Source of the DNA: Clostridiales bacterium
Lineage (GTDB): Bacteria; Bacillota; Clostridia; Peptostreptococcales; Acidaminobacteraceae
NCBI GenBank assembly: GCA_030446305.1
Contig: JASUSA010000001.1
Span: forward strand, 1 to 64,000
Length of the DNA stretch: 64,000 nucleotides
Reading direction: 5' to 3'
The position numbers and the translations under genes are program-made. The notes below the pieces were generated by a model that saw only the letters and a program-made list of their open reading frames with translations, had not been told where the DNA came from and did not search any database. Positions 29,797 to 38,731 of this stretch are shown here, piece by piece; within the stretch, counting starts at the first letter, position 1, and every line of letters starts with the position of its first letter.

Positions 29797-31050
29797 TCAT
29801 TTTTCCTTATTCTCCTGCTGCATCTGAAGCACCACACAACGTGAAATTGTCGCTCGTTTGTTGACGATGTCTTCGACTAAAACGCGACAGGTTGGCGCAC
29901 CGCAAGCACCACAGTTGATACCGGGCAGTATCTGTGATATTTCTTCAATTTGCGCCATTTTTTCCAGCGCTTTTCTAAAATCCGTATCCAATTTGAAAAT
30001 TGGCAATGCCTCAATTGGCGAATCCCATGCCATGTTTTCAGCTTTTAACGGCATATCAACATTGATTTCTTTTGTAAGATCATAATTTTTCACATGTTTC
30101 CGAATACGATTTTTGCCAATAAATGTATTTTCTACATTGAGCGGACCGCCGACACAGCCGTTGACGCATGCATAACCTTCAAAAAAATCCAAGGTATTGA
30201 GCTTGCCGAGTTCCATTGTCTCAAGTACCTTTATAACCTCTTCTATGCCATCGACAGCAATATAATCCTCTATTTCCATTGCATAACTTTGGCCGCCAAC
30301 GCGTCCCCATCCAATGCCCTTGCCCGTTGCGCACTGAATTTGACGTTTTACTTCAATTTTATCAATGAATTTCATCAGACGATAATAAACTTCCTCTGTG
30401 GAAATGGCTTCATCAATATGAGAATGTGTCAGACCGATTGGGTTTTTGATACTCGTAATTTTTGCTGGACATGGTGTAATATAGAAGATACCAATATCCT
30501 CTCGCTTCATGCCCGCATCTGCAAGCTTCTGTTCAATAAAACGCGCTGCAATTTCCATTGGCGATTCGAGTTTAATAATATTGTCAATCAGCGATGGAAA
30601 TCTTATTTGAATAAGTCGTGTGATCACGGGACAATAAGTTGAAATAAGTGGTTTATTCTCCGTTGTTTCTTGGATAATTTTCTTTTGATAAATGGATAGG
30701 ATTTCAGCGGCATGCGCCAGATCAAAGACATCGTCAAAACCAAGCTGCAACAAACCGTTGTATATTGTATTCATATCGTGTTCCAATCCGAATTGGCCAT
30801 AAAATGATATTGCTGGCAAAGCCACTTTGTATTTATATCTATCAAGCGTTTCAAGTGTACTTACTTGTGCACCCTTTGCATGAAAAGGACAGACGCGCAA
30901 ACACTCGCCACAGTCAATACATCTGGATTCAATGATCTTCGCCTTTCCGTCAACAACGCGGATAGCTTGTGTTGGACATCGATCCAAACAATGCGTGCAG
31001 CCATTGCAATAATCCTTTTCAAGAATAACCGAATGCCAGTATTCTTTCAT
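29797..31050 (-). CDS. [FeFe]-hydrogenase-like iron-sulfur protein, putative sensory HydS type
   Basis: 2x[4Fe-4S] CNGCTHCLDRCP / CIDCGECLRVCP; H-cluster-like STYCPV, ITPCPAK, GYACVNGCVGGP; C-terminal Fe-S domain GINCGACGAPTC. Confidence 0.85.
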   Translation of the reverse strand: MKEYWHSVILEKDYCNGCTHCLDRCPTQAIRVVDGKAKIIESRCIDCGECLRVCPFHAKGAQVSTLETLDRYKYKVALPAISFYGQFGLEHDMNTIYNGLLQLGFDDVFDLAHAAEILSIYQKKIIQETTENKPLISTYCPVITRLIQIRFPSLIDNIIKLESPMEIAARFIEQKLADAGMKREDIGIFYITPCPAKITSIKNPIGLTHSHIDEAISTEEVYYRLMKFIDKIEVKRQIQCATGKGIGWGRVGGQSYAMEIEDYIAVDGIEEVIKVLETMELGKLNTLDFFEGYACVNGCVGGPLNVENTFIGKNRIRKHVKNYDLTKEINVDMPLKAENMAWDSPIEALPIFKLDTDFRKALEKMAQIEEISQILPGINCGACGAPTCRVLVEDIVNKRATISRCVVLQMQQENKEK

Positions 31051-31124
31051 GTATGCCTCCGTTCGATCGGTCTTAATACGGTCCTGTCATCGCCTTCGTT
31101 GTCATACTTTCTCAGCCATCGTTC

Positions 31125-31574
31125 CTAAGTATAGCGGACAATCATTTTTACCTTCGTCCCTACGCCCACTTCCGATTCGATCACAAAATCATCGGAGACT
31201 TTTTCCATATTGGGAAGTCCCATGCCAGCGCCAAATCCCATCTCGCGCACAGCAACTGAAGCCGTTGAAAAGCCTTTGGTCATCGCCAGCTCAATGTCTG
31301 CAATGCCTGGGCCAACGTCTTCTACATAAATTTCAATGCAATCCGGCTTAATATACACCTCCAAAGTCCCGCCTTCCGAGTGAATCACCAGATTGATTTC
31401 TGCTTCATATGTTGCAATCGCCGCCCTTCGAATAACCGTAGCGTCAATTGCCAATTGCTTTAAGACCTTTTTAATTTTACTCGAAGCTTCTCCTGCCCTC
31501 GTAAAATCATCGCGCAAAATTTGATACTTCAACCGCATTGCTACGTCGCGCTCATCTTTAAAATACTTATCCAT
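31125..31574 (-). CDS. Anti-sigma-factor-like (RsbW/SpoIIAB-type) ATPase
   Basis: EDVGPGIADIELAMTKGFSTAS, FGAGMGLPNMEKVSD. Confidence 0.82.
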   Translation of the reverse strand: MDKYFKDERDVAMRLKYQILRDDFTRAGEASSKIKKVLKQLAIDATVIRRAAIATYEAEINLVIHSEGGTLEVYIKPDCIEIYVEDVGPGIADIELAMTKGFSTASVAVREMGFGAGMGLPNMEKVSDDFVIESEVGVGTKVKMIVRYT

Positions 31575-31584
31575 TCATACCCAC

Positions 31585-31932
31585 CTATATCTGTAGTCCC
31601 TTTAAACCTTCCTTATATAGAATGCCAGATACGGTAAAGAGTGTATGCTTCGTCGTCAATAAAACAATTTCTTTTTCCTTCGCTAATGCAACGACTTCCT
31701 CGCACGGAACCTTGCCACGTACAAAGAGAATGGCCTTTAAGTCAAGCATTTCTGCTGTTCGAATCACTTGCTGATTAATTAGCCCAGTTATCAGCAGCGT
31801 GTTTTCTTCAACATATGCCAGTACATCGCTCATGAGATCTGAACCAAACGCTGAACTGACTTCATGGTCGAGACCTTCTTGACAGGCAATCACCTCGCCA
31901 TCTACAAACGCCATAATTTCCTTTAACGTCAT
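31585..31932 (-). CDS. DRTGG-domain protein
   Basis: 115 aa, first gene of HydS-associated operon; paralogous to 29323-29679. Confidence 0.65.
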   Translation of the reverse strand: MTLKEIMAFVDGEVIACQEGLDHEVSSAFGSDLMSDVLAYVEENTLLITGLINQQVIRTAEMLDLKAILFVRGKVPCEEVVALAKEKEIVLLTTKHTLFTVSGILYKEGLKGLQI

Positions 31933-31995
31933 AATGCCCCCTAAAATGACTTTCGCTACTGTTTCTTTATTTGCAGCGTAAAGGCGGATCTAAAA

Positions 31996-32013
31996 AAGTT
32001 AATATTTTAACAA
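31996..32013 (-). promoter_or_regulatory. Rex-box-like operator of HydS-associated operon
   Basis: Minus strand TTGTTAAAATATTAACTT (16/18 to TTGTTAANNNNTTAACAA), just downstream of TTGAAT-N17-TATAAT (-10 at 32025-32030). Confidence 0.75.
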
Positions 32014-32183
32014 TCCCTATTTTCATTATAACATCTAACCCAAGTCTATTCAATTTTATTCATTGAAATTTTGCGAAAAAAAGCTTGTTTTTTGACCTTT
32101 GAATCATGACACCTTCTGACATCTATATACATGCATTTTTCAGTTGCTTTCAACCGCTGATACATTAGCGCATAATCTTGAAA

Positions 32184-32873
32184 CTAACGTATGCGCTTCT
32201 CTAAAAAGGCAGTCACTTTTTCATATAATTCATCATTAATATTCTCAATTGACCGCAATTGACCATCGTGAATACAGCTGACAACATCCCAGCCATACAG
32301 TGAGCTGACAAAATGAGCATTATTATATGACTTGACCAAATGTGACGTATCTTTTTCATGAATATCTTTTTCCTGCTCACCGGTGATCTTGTTCTGACGT
32401 GCCTTAATGAGCTGTTCACTCACTGCCGGTGGCATATCCAGAAAAAAAACGATATCCGGCTTAGGAATTTTATAAATCTCATATTCCAATTGCCATAACC
32501 ATGCCAGAAAGGTTTTCTTTTCAGGTTCATCATCAATCTTTGATGCTTGATGCACCATGTTGGCAGTCGTATAGCGATCGGCAATAATAATACCTCCCTT
32601 TTCATAATGTGCTCGCCATTTGGTCATAAATGAGGCATACCGATCTGCCGCATAAAAAGTTGATGCGACATAAGCCGTCACGTCCTGCGGATCTTCGCCA
32701 AACGCGCCTGAAAGATACATTTTCACAAGTGATGAAGATTCCGACTCGTAATCCGGAAAACTCAGTCTGATGACACTGTGTCCCTCTTGCTTCAAGCGCT
32801 CATAGAGCGCGCGCGTCTGTGATTCTTTGCCGCTGGCATCAACGCCTTCAACTACAAATATTTGTCCCGACAT
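32184..32873 (-). CDS. tmk: Thymidylate kinase
   Basis: IFVVEGVDASGKESQTRALYERL, ADRYTTANMVHQ, DIVFFLDMPP. Confidence 0.85.
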   Translation of the reverse strand: MSGQIFVVEGVDASGKESQTRALYERLKQEGHSVIRLSFPDYESESSSLVKMYLSGAFGEDPQDVTAYVASTFYAADRYASFMTKWRAHYEKGGIIIADRYTTANMVHQASKIDDEPEKKTFLAWLWQLEYEIYKIPKPDIVFFLDMPPAVSEQLIKARQNKITGEQEKDIHEKDTSHLVKSYNNAHFVSSLYGWDVVSCIHDGQLRSIENINDELYEKVTAFLEKRIR

Positions 32874-32901
32874 GGTTATTTCCTTTCGTTTCTTTATATC
32901 A

Positions 32902-33018
32902 AAGGAAATTGCATAACCAGCATTCGTTCCGCCTTCACGACAATATGTTGTACTTCAGCCTTGTGATAGATATACATATTGCGGAAAAAGCTTGAAATTT
33001 AAATGATGCAATTTCTTT
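32902..33018 (+). repeat. Dispersed ~115-bp repeat, copy D
   Basis: AAGGAAATTGCATAACCAGCATTCGTTCCGCCTTCACGACAATATG...CATATTGCGG...GAAATTTAAATGATGCAATTTCTTT. Confidence 0.85.
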
Positions 33019-33172
33019 GTCTTTCTCTATTTTAAACTATTTATCTTGTTTTTGAAACCATACATTTAAAAAACATGCGCTTTCCATCCATCTTCACGTC
33101 TACTCGGACAACATGTCAAACAAACCGATGACCGTTTCAGAGGATGATCAGCGCATATAATAATAGACAATA

Positions 33173-33202
33173 AAAAACGACAGACTAAAAATCTGCCGTT
33201 TT
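33173..33202 (-). terminator. Terminator downstream of GntR gene
   Basis: AAAACGGCAGATTTTTAGTCTGTCGTTTT. Confidence 0.65.
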
Positions 33203-33237
33203 CGCCGCAGCAAAATGCTGCCGGAATTGAAATCATG

Positions 33238-33975
33238 CTAAAATAAAATATGGTAATTATCTCTCAATGTCGTTCTGACATTGTGAATATGAATACGCAT
33301 CACGCGCTCTGCTTCATCGGGATCACCAGCCTCAAGTGCGTGAAATAACGCTGTATGTTCTTCAAGCGATTGATTGCTCCGACCTGTGATGAGAACCGTG
33401 CGTTTGTTGTATCGCCTCAACTGCAGCCTGATAGATTGTATCAGTTCAATTGCTTCACGATTTGGACAAATATCATACAGCACTTGATGAATCATATCGT
33501 TTATTCCCGAGTATTCGAGCAGTTTATTTTCCGCTAGAAATCCCTTCATTTCCCCTAAATTATTTCGAAGAATTGAAAGCTCTTTTTCTGTGATAACCTT
33601 TGCTGCACTGTAGGCAATAAGCCCTTCTAGCCGCTCTCTTATTTCAAGGAGATAAACGGCTTCTTCCAGCGTCAGTGACTTAACGCGAGCGCTCTTGTTT
33701 GCTTCCAGTTCAACGAGTTTTTCGTTCACTAGCATCATCAAGGCTCTTTTAACCGTGTTTCTGCTAACGCCAAGCTCCTCAGCAAGCGCTGATTCAACCA
33801 GTGTTTGCGATGGAACATACACGTGATTTAATATTCTGCTTTTAATGGTTTCATATGCCTTTTCTCCGGACAGTGACAAAAAAATCGACCTTCCTTTCGC
33901 TAAATTCAAACGATTCGCATGCCTATTATACCATAAATTGTGATGACTGAAAACTGAGTGTATTAACGATTTCAA
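33238..33975 (-). CDS. GntR/FadR-family transcriptional regulator
   Basis: YETIKSRILNHVYVPSQTLVESALAEELGVSRNTVKRALMMLVNEKLVELEANKSARV. Confidence 0.88.
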   Translation of the reverse strand: MKSLIHSVFSHHNLWYNRHANRLNLAKGRSIFLSLSGEKAYETIKSRILNHVYVPSQTLVESALAEELGVSRNTVKRALMMLVNEKLVELEANKSARVKSLTLEEAVYLLEIRERLEGLIAYSAAKVITEKELSILRNNLGEMKGFLAENKLLEYSGINDMIHQVLYDICPNREAIELIQSIRLQLRRYNKRTVLITGRSNQSLEEHTALFHALEAGDPDEAERVMRIHIHNVRTTLRDNYHILF

Positions 33976-33997
33976 TCACCCATGTTTAGTGTTGTCT

Positions 33998-34702
33998 TTA
34001 AATAACTCCAGCTTTCGCCAATGTATCGTCAATCGCCTTTTTCGCAATAACGCCAGAAAGTATTTCCGCCATCCGTGCACGGTCTTTTTCGAGTTTTGCT
34101 TCCGCACCCTCTAAAATCGCTTGCCATTGATTTTTTGGTACGACGACAACGCCATTGGCATCGCCTACAATAATATCCCCGGGTGTCACTGCCACACCGC
34201 CGCATGCAATAAGGCCGTTTATTTCACCGGGACCATCCTTGTCGCCGACAGCAGGTGTGATACACCTTGCAAAAACTGGTGCATTGCCCTGTTTCAATTC
34301 TAAAATATCGCGAACACCACCATCAATTACAAGGCCGCTGACACCTTGTGCCATTGCTGCGGTCGCCATGAGATCACCCATAACGCAATTGCTGTCACAG
34401 CCACATGTATCCACGACAATGACATCCCCAGGTTTAGCCATGGCTATTGCCTTATGCAGCATCAAGTTGTCGCCCGGACGCATTTTAACCGTAAGTGCAC
34501 ATCCAGCGATCGTCAGCATTTCATCAATGGGTTTTATTTGATGATGCATGGCATTAAATTTATTAAGACCGTCGCTTACTGCACAAGTACCCGCTTTTTT
34601 AAAGCGTTCCAGTATTGCATTGTCAAGGCGTTCAAAATCATCATTAATTCTAAATCCAATTTTACCTTTGTTTATATTTTCCATAACCAGTTCCTTTATC
34701 AT
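33998..34702 (-). CDS. RraA-family protein (HMG/CHA aldolase-like)
   Basis: GTCAVSDGLNKF, KPGDVIVVDTCG, MATAAMAQGVSGLVIDGGVRD, GDIIVGDANGVVVVP. Confidence 0.88.
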   Translation of the reverse strand: MIKELVMENINKGKIGFRINDDFERLDNAILERFKKAGTCAVSDGLNKFNAMHHQIKPIDEMLTIAGCALTVKMRPGDNLMLHKAIAMAKPGDVIVVDTCGCDSNCVMGDLMATAAMAQGVSGLVIDGGVRDILELKQGNAPVFARCITPAVGDKDGPGEINGLIACGGVAVTPGDIIVGDANGVVVVPKNQWQAILEGAEAKLEKDRARMAEILSGVIAKKAIDDTLAKAGVI

Positions 34703-34711
34703 TTATTGTGC

Positions 34712-34831
34712 AAGACAATTACATAATAGCCTTGCGTTGAACCTTTGTCACAATAAGGTCGAATACCCCACTTTCAGCGAACTTCCCCATTGTGGCAAAG
34801 GCGTTAAATTTGAAAGATACAATACGTTTCT
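34712..34831 (+). repeat. Dispersed ~115-bp repeat, copy E (diverged)
   Basis: AAGACAATTACATAATAGCCTTGCGTTGAACCTTTGTCACAATAAGG...CCCCATTGTGGCAAAGGCGTTAAATTTGAAAGATACAATACG. Confidence 0.75.
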
Positions 34832-34904
34832 CTTTCTTCATTGTTGCGTTTAGATCTGTAAAAAATCACATTAATATTTATTACCATCTCTATTAATTGG
34901 TTCA

Positions 34905-36785
34905 TCATGCAGCGTTTGCTGCAGACATTCTTTTCCGAATGGTAAATTCACCGGCGATAATCACAGCACTCAGAACCAAACCAACAATACTCAGGATCGG
35001 TGGATTTGCCATAAAGAGCATGATCGCACAAGGCAAGAGCAGTAAACGGCTCACTATAGAGAGCTTTGTGCCAAACCATCCAATTAATGATGACGCCAGT
35101 ACCAAACAGCCGATCATCGCTGTTATAAATGCGATGGCAATTTGCATACCATTGCCAACGAGCAGCAGTTCTTCGTTAAAGACAAAAACAAATGGAATAA
35201 TAAAGCCCGTCGCCGCCAATTTAAGCGCATCAATCCCCGTCTTCCAGATATTTGCCTCCGCAATGCCTGCCGCGGCAAAAGTTGATAGTGCCACAGGCGG
35301 CGTAATCGTTGACAGCGCCCCAAAGTAGAGAATAAATAGGTGTGCTGAAAGCGTTGAAGCACCCATTTTAATCACAGCAGGTGCAACGAGCACTGCCAAA
35401 ATCATGTAAGCAGCAGATGTCGGCAACCCCATCCCCAAGAGCAGACTCGTGAGCATTGCGAGAATCAAAGCAATTAGCAGTCTTCCTGCAGCAATGCCTT
35501 CAATGATGCCGCTGATTTTTAAACCAAGGCCTGTTAGGTTGATAACACCCATGATAATGCCGGCAAGAATGCAGGCAGATGCAATGGGGGCAATACCGTT
35601 AGCCGCTTTTTTCAGTGCTGTTATAAAATTAGCGAACGTCATATTGGCACGATTAACAATAAAGCCAACCACCAGTGTCGCAATAATGGCACCAAATGCA
35701 GAACGTTGCGGACTGTATCCTTTAAAAAGCAGTGCAATCAGCATGACGAGGGGGAGAAAGTAAAGCCATCCGCTTTTTAGTGTTTGAAAAAAGTCTGCCA
35801 ATTCCTCTTTTGGAATAGCGGGAATATGATCGCGTCTTGCTGTGAGATACACCCCGGAAGACAGTGTCAAATAGTAAAGAACCGCCGGAATTAATGATGC
35901 CATCGCAATGGTTGCGTACTCAATCCCAGTTATTTCACTCATGAGAAAAGCAACTGCACCCATAACCGGCGGCATAATTTGTCCACCGCTTGATGCAACA
36001 GCTTCAATGGCGCCAGACATACTCGGCTTAAAACCAACTTTTTTCATCAGCGGAATCGTAAACGTTCCCGTCGTTACAACATTCGCCGCACCAGAGCCAT
36101 TGATGGTTCCCATGAGCATTGATGAATAAATAGCTGCCTGAGCCGGGCCACCTCTGGCACGACCTGTCAGCGAAAATGACATGTCGACAAAAAAGCTGCC
36201 CGCTCCAGTCATATCCAATATCGTGCCAAAGAGCACAAACAGGAAGATAAACTGCGCCGATACGAGTAATGTCTGTCCAAACAGTCCATCCGTCGATGTA
36301 TAAAGATATGGCGCTATTCGACTAATTGAAAAACTTACCGTTTTAAACAATCCTGAAAGATGTGAACCGAGCAGTGCATAGCTCAGAAACAAAACTGAAA
36401 TAATGGGAAGAATGAACCCAATGACGCGCCTTGAAACTTCCAGTGCAATGAGCAGTGCAATGACAGAAAGGACGATTTCATACTTATAATATATCCCAGC
36501 CCTAAAAATCATATCCTCTTGAATAACCATCTGATAATATGTCAGGTAGACGTTGACAGCAATAATGGCGAGGTCAATCAGTCTGCCAAATTTAAACTTT
36601 AACGGCTTTGTCAGCAGTATATAGGCCGAGACCAGCGCCCAATGCACAGATGCTTGGGCGTAGCTCGGTAAAATGCCGACAGAAGCAGTATATAAATGAA
36701 ATGATGCCAGTGCGGCAATAATGACGACAATACTGATGTCCACCCAGTTATGGCGTTTCACTGCACTGTTTTTTTCCTGATTCAT
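34905..36785 (-). CDS. TRAP transporter fused permease subunit (TAXI type)
   Basis: 626 aa, many TM; MLMGTINGSGAANVVTTGTFTIPLMKKVGFKPSMSGAIEAVASSGGQIMPPVMGA; GLPTSAAYM. Confidence 0.92.
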   Translation of the reverse strand: MNQEKNSAVKRHNWVDISIVVIIAALASFHLYTASVGILPSYAQASVHWALVSAYILLTKPLKFKFGRLIDLAIIAVNVYLTYYQMVIQEDMIFRAGIYYKYEIVLSVIALLIALEVSRRVIGFILPIISVLFLSYALLGSHLSGLFKTVSFSISRIAPYLYTSTDGLFGQTLLVSAQFIFLFVLFGTILDMTGAGSFFVDMSFSLTGRARGGPAQAAIYSSMLMGTINGSGAANVVTTGTFTIPLMKKVGFKPSMSGAIEAVASSGGQIMPPVMGAVAFLMSEITGIEYATIAMASLIPAVLYYLTLSSGVYLTARRDHIPAIPKEELADFFQTLKSGWLYFLPLVMLIALLFKGYSPQRSAFGAIIATLVVGFIVNRANMTFANFITALKKAANGIAPIASACILAGIIMGVINLTGLGLKISGIIEGIAAGRLLIALILAMLTSLLLGMGLPTSAAYMILAVLVAPAVIKMGASTLSAHLFILYFGALSTITPPVALSTFAAAGIAEANIWKTGIDALKLAATGFIIPFVFVFNEELLLVGNGMQIAIAFITAMIGCLVLASSLIGWFGTKLSIVSRLLLLPCAIMLFMANPPILSIVGLVLSAVIIAGEFTIRKRMSAANAA

Positions 36786-36809
36786 CTAACCCTCCTGCAC
36801 AATATCCAA

Positions 36810-37856
36810 TTACTGAATAACACCTATTTCACGATAGTACTTTTCTGCACCTGGATGAAGCGGCACAGGTACTTGCCAAGCCGTTTCCGGCGTAATCTCT
36901 TTAACGACATTATGTGCAGTTGCATAATCATCGACACCTTCCAGCGCATGCTTCACAAAATCATAGGCAGCTTCGTCTGAAAGTGATGATTTTGCAAAGA
37001 TATTGGTCATGATTTTAAGTGTTGTCGTGTCATGATCAATGCCTTTGTAGGTTCCTGCCAGAATAGTGTATTTTTCATAATAGGGTGATTCCGCAACGAT
37101 TTGATCTAAAATCGCATCATCGACGGTCACCAAATCCACATCTGCCGTTGCACTTGCATTCATTAATGCCGCTGTTGGAATGCCGGCAACAAAAAATGTC
37201 GCATCCAAATCGCCGTCTACGAGCTTGGATACACCTTCGTCAAAAGAGAGGTAGTATGGCTTAATATCATTTTCAGGATCGACACCATAAGCGCTTAAAA
37301 TTGCTTTTGACATTTCAACAATCGTCGTACTCGGCGGTCCAAGACATACCTTTTTACCTTTAAGATCTGCATAGCTCGCAATGCCCGAATCAGATTTAAC
37401 CACCATATGACCTGCGCTCATGTACAGCGACATCAATCCAACAATATCTTGCTTGCCGATGTTCTCGTAACTTCCAGTACCATAGTAGCCAAAATAGACG
37501 CCGTCTGCATTTGACATCCCCATTTGAATATCACCCGCATTTGTTAAATTGATATTTTCCATAGACCCTTTTGTCGCCTGTACAATAACGTTAACCTTAT
37601 CAGAACGCTCAGAGATCACCTTTCCCATTGCCGCACCAACGACATAATAGGTTCCCGCTGTACCGCCAGTGCCGAGAATTATATCTTCTTTCGCCGTCGA
37701 TGCCGTCGCCTCAGATGATGATGTTTCTGTCGATGACGCGCCTTCAGATCCTGTACCGCCAGTTGTTTCCGGTGCCGATGATCCACAAGCTGTCATCACC
37801 ATGATGATAACCAATAATAAGCTCAATAACCCACTAAACTTTGCCTTATTTCTCAT
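36810..37856 (-). CDS. TAXI-family TRAP solute-binding lipoprotein
   Basis: MRNKAKFSGLLSLLLVIIMVMTACGSS lipobox; IILGTGGTAGTYYVVGAAMGKVIS. Start moved to 37856 (GGAGGG RBS) from ORF start 37895. Confidence 0.9.
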   Translation of the reverse strand: MRNKAKFSGLLSLLLVIIMVMTACGSSAPETTGGTGSEGASSTETSSSEATASTAKEDIILGTGGTAGTYYVVGAAMGKVISERSDKVNVIVQATKGSMENINLTNAGDIQMGMSNADGVYFGYYGTGSYENIGKQDIVGLMSLYMSAGHMVVKSDSGIASYADLKGKKVCLGPPSTTIVEMSKAILSAYGVDPENDIKPYYLSFDEGVSKLVDGDLDATFFVAGIPTAALMNASATADVDLVTVDDAILDQIVAESPYYEKYTILAGTYKGIDHDTTTLKIMTNIFAKSSLSDEAAYDFVKHALEGVDDYATAHNVVKEITPETAWQVPVPLHPGAEKYYREIGVIQ

Positions 37857-37880
37857 GTTTTCACCCTCCAAATTAAGTTT

Positions 37881-37993
37881 AGGAAATTGCGTCATTCAAA
37901 TTATAAGCCTTTCACGATACAGCGATTATTTAATAGCACGAAGATTCAGCATTTCGTCGCGAAGGATCAACGATAATGATGATGCAATTTCCT
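37881..37993 (+). repeat. Dispersed ~115-bp repeat, copy F (best-preserved termini)
   Basis: AGGAAATTGCGTCATT...AATGATGATGCAATTTCCT. Confidence 0.9.
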
Positions 37994-37999
37994 TAGTTT

Positions 38000-38725
38000 C
38001 TAAAATTCCGTTGCCACCCTTGGAAAGAAATTCGAAAAACTCTCTGCATATTGATAATCTTTAACACCAGACAGCCGCCTTGCATGATTACCGCGCATAA
38101 AAGCACGCTGTGTGTAGTACTCAATCAAATGCCCCTGTGCCTTAAAACATTTCATCGCCTGTACTTTTTGTTCATACGTCTCAGTAATGTCAATGATTGT
38201 TCCCAGCATAAAATCGCTGATCTCCGTTTGATGCGGTTCAAAACCATAAAGCTGCATCTGTTTTGTCGCCGCTGTTTCTCCAAACCTCACCCCTGCCGAA
38301 TTCGACATAATGCTCGCTTGGAAGACAAAATTTCGAACGGCGTCATGATCGGGATTAATCGCATCTTTTTTATCATGCGTCAAAATAATGTCCGGTCTAA
38401 ACGTCCTAATCGACTCTGCCATGCGATCAAGACGATCACGTGTAATCGTCATCGGATAATCTTCAAAATCCCAAAATTCAATCTGTTCAACACCAAGTAG
38501 TGCTGCTGCATTGCCTGATTCTTCTTTGCGGATAGCCTTGACACGCTCTGCTGTCTGTCCTTCCTGCTTCCACAAATCATTGGATTCACCCCGGATGCCG
38601 AAACTCAGAACGATTACCTTTACCTCAGCGCCATGTTTAATATATTTTGCTATTGTTCCGCCAGCACGCCATACAAAATCAGCCGCATGCGCACTGACAA
38701 CCAGTAATTTCTTGTCTTTCAACAT
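38000..38725 (-). CDS. PIG-L family deacetylase
   Basis: LLVVSAHAADFVWRAGGTIAKYIKHGAEVKVI, ILTHDKKDAINPDHDAV. Confidence 0.87.
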   Translation of the reverse strand: MLKDKKLLVVSAHAADFVWRAGGTIAKYIKHGAEVKVIVLSFGIRGESNDLWKQEGQTAERVKAIRKEESGNAAALLGVEQIEFWDFEDYPMTITRDRLDRMAESIRTFRPDIILTHDKKDAINPDHDAVRNFVFQASIMSNSAGVRFGETAATKQMQLYGFEPHQTEISDFMLGTIIDITETYEQKVQAMKCFKAQGHLIEYYTQRAFMRGNHARRLSGVKDYQYAESFSNFFPRVATEF

Positions 38726-38731
38726 TGCCTC

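Noticed and set aside
30094-30642. 182-aa plus-strand ORF opposite the HydS-like gene
   Set aside because: Antisense to a well-supported CDS; composition and lack of motifs indicate a shadow ORF. The same applies to most other short ORFs in the track (e.g. 45055-45609, 34155-34541).
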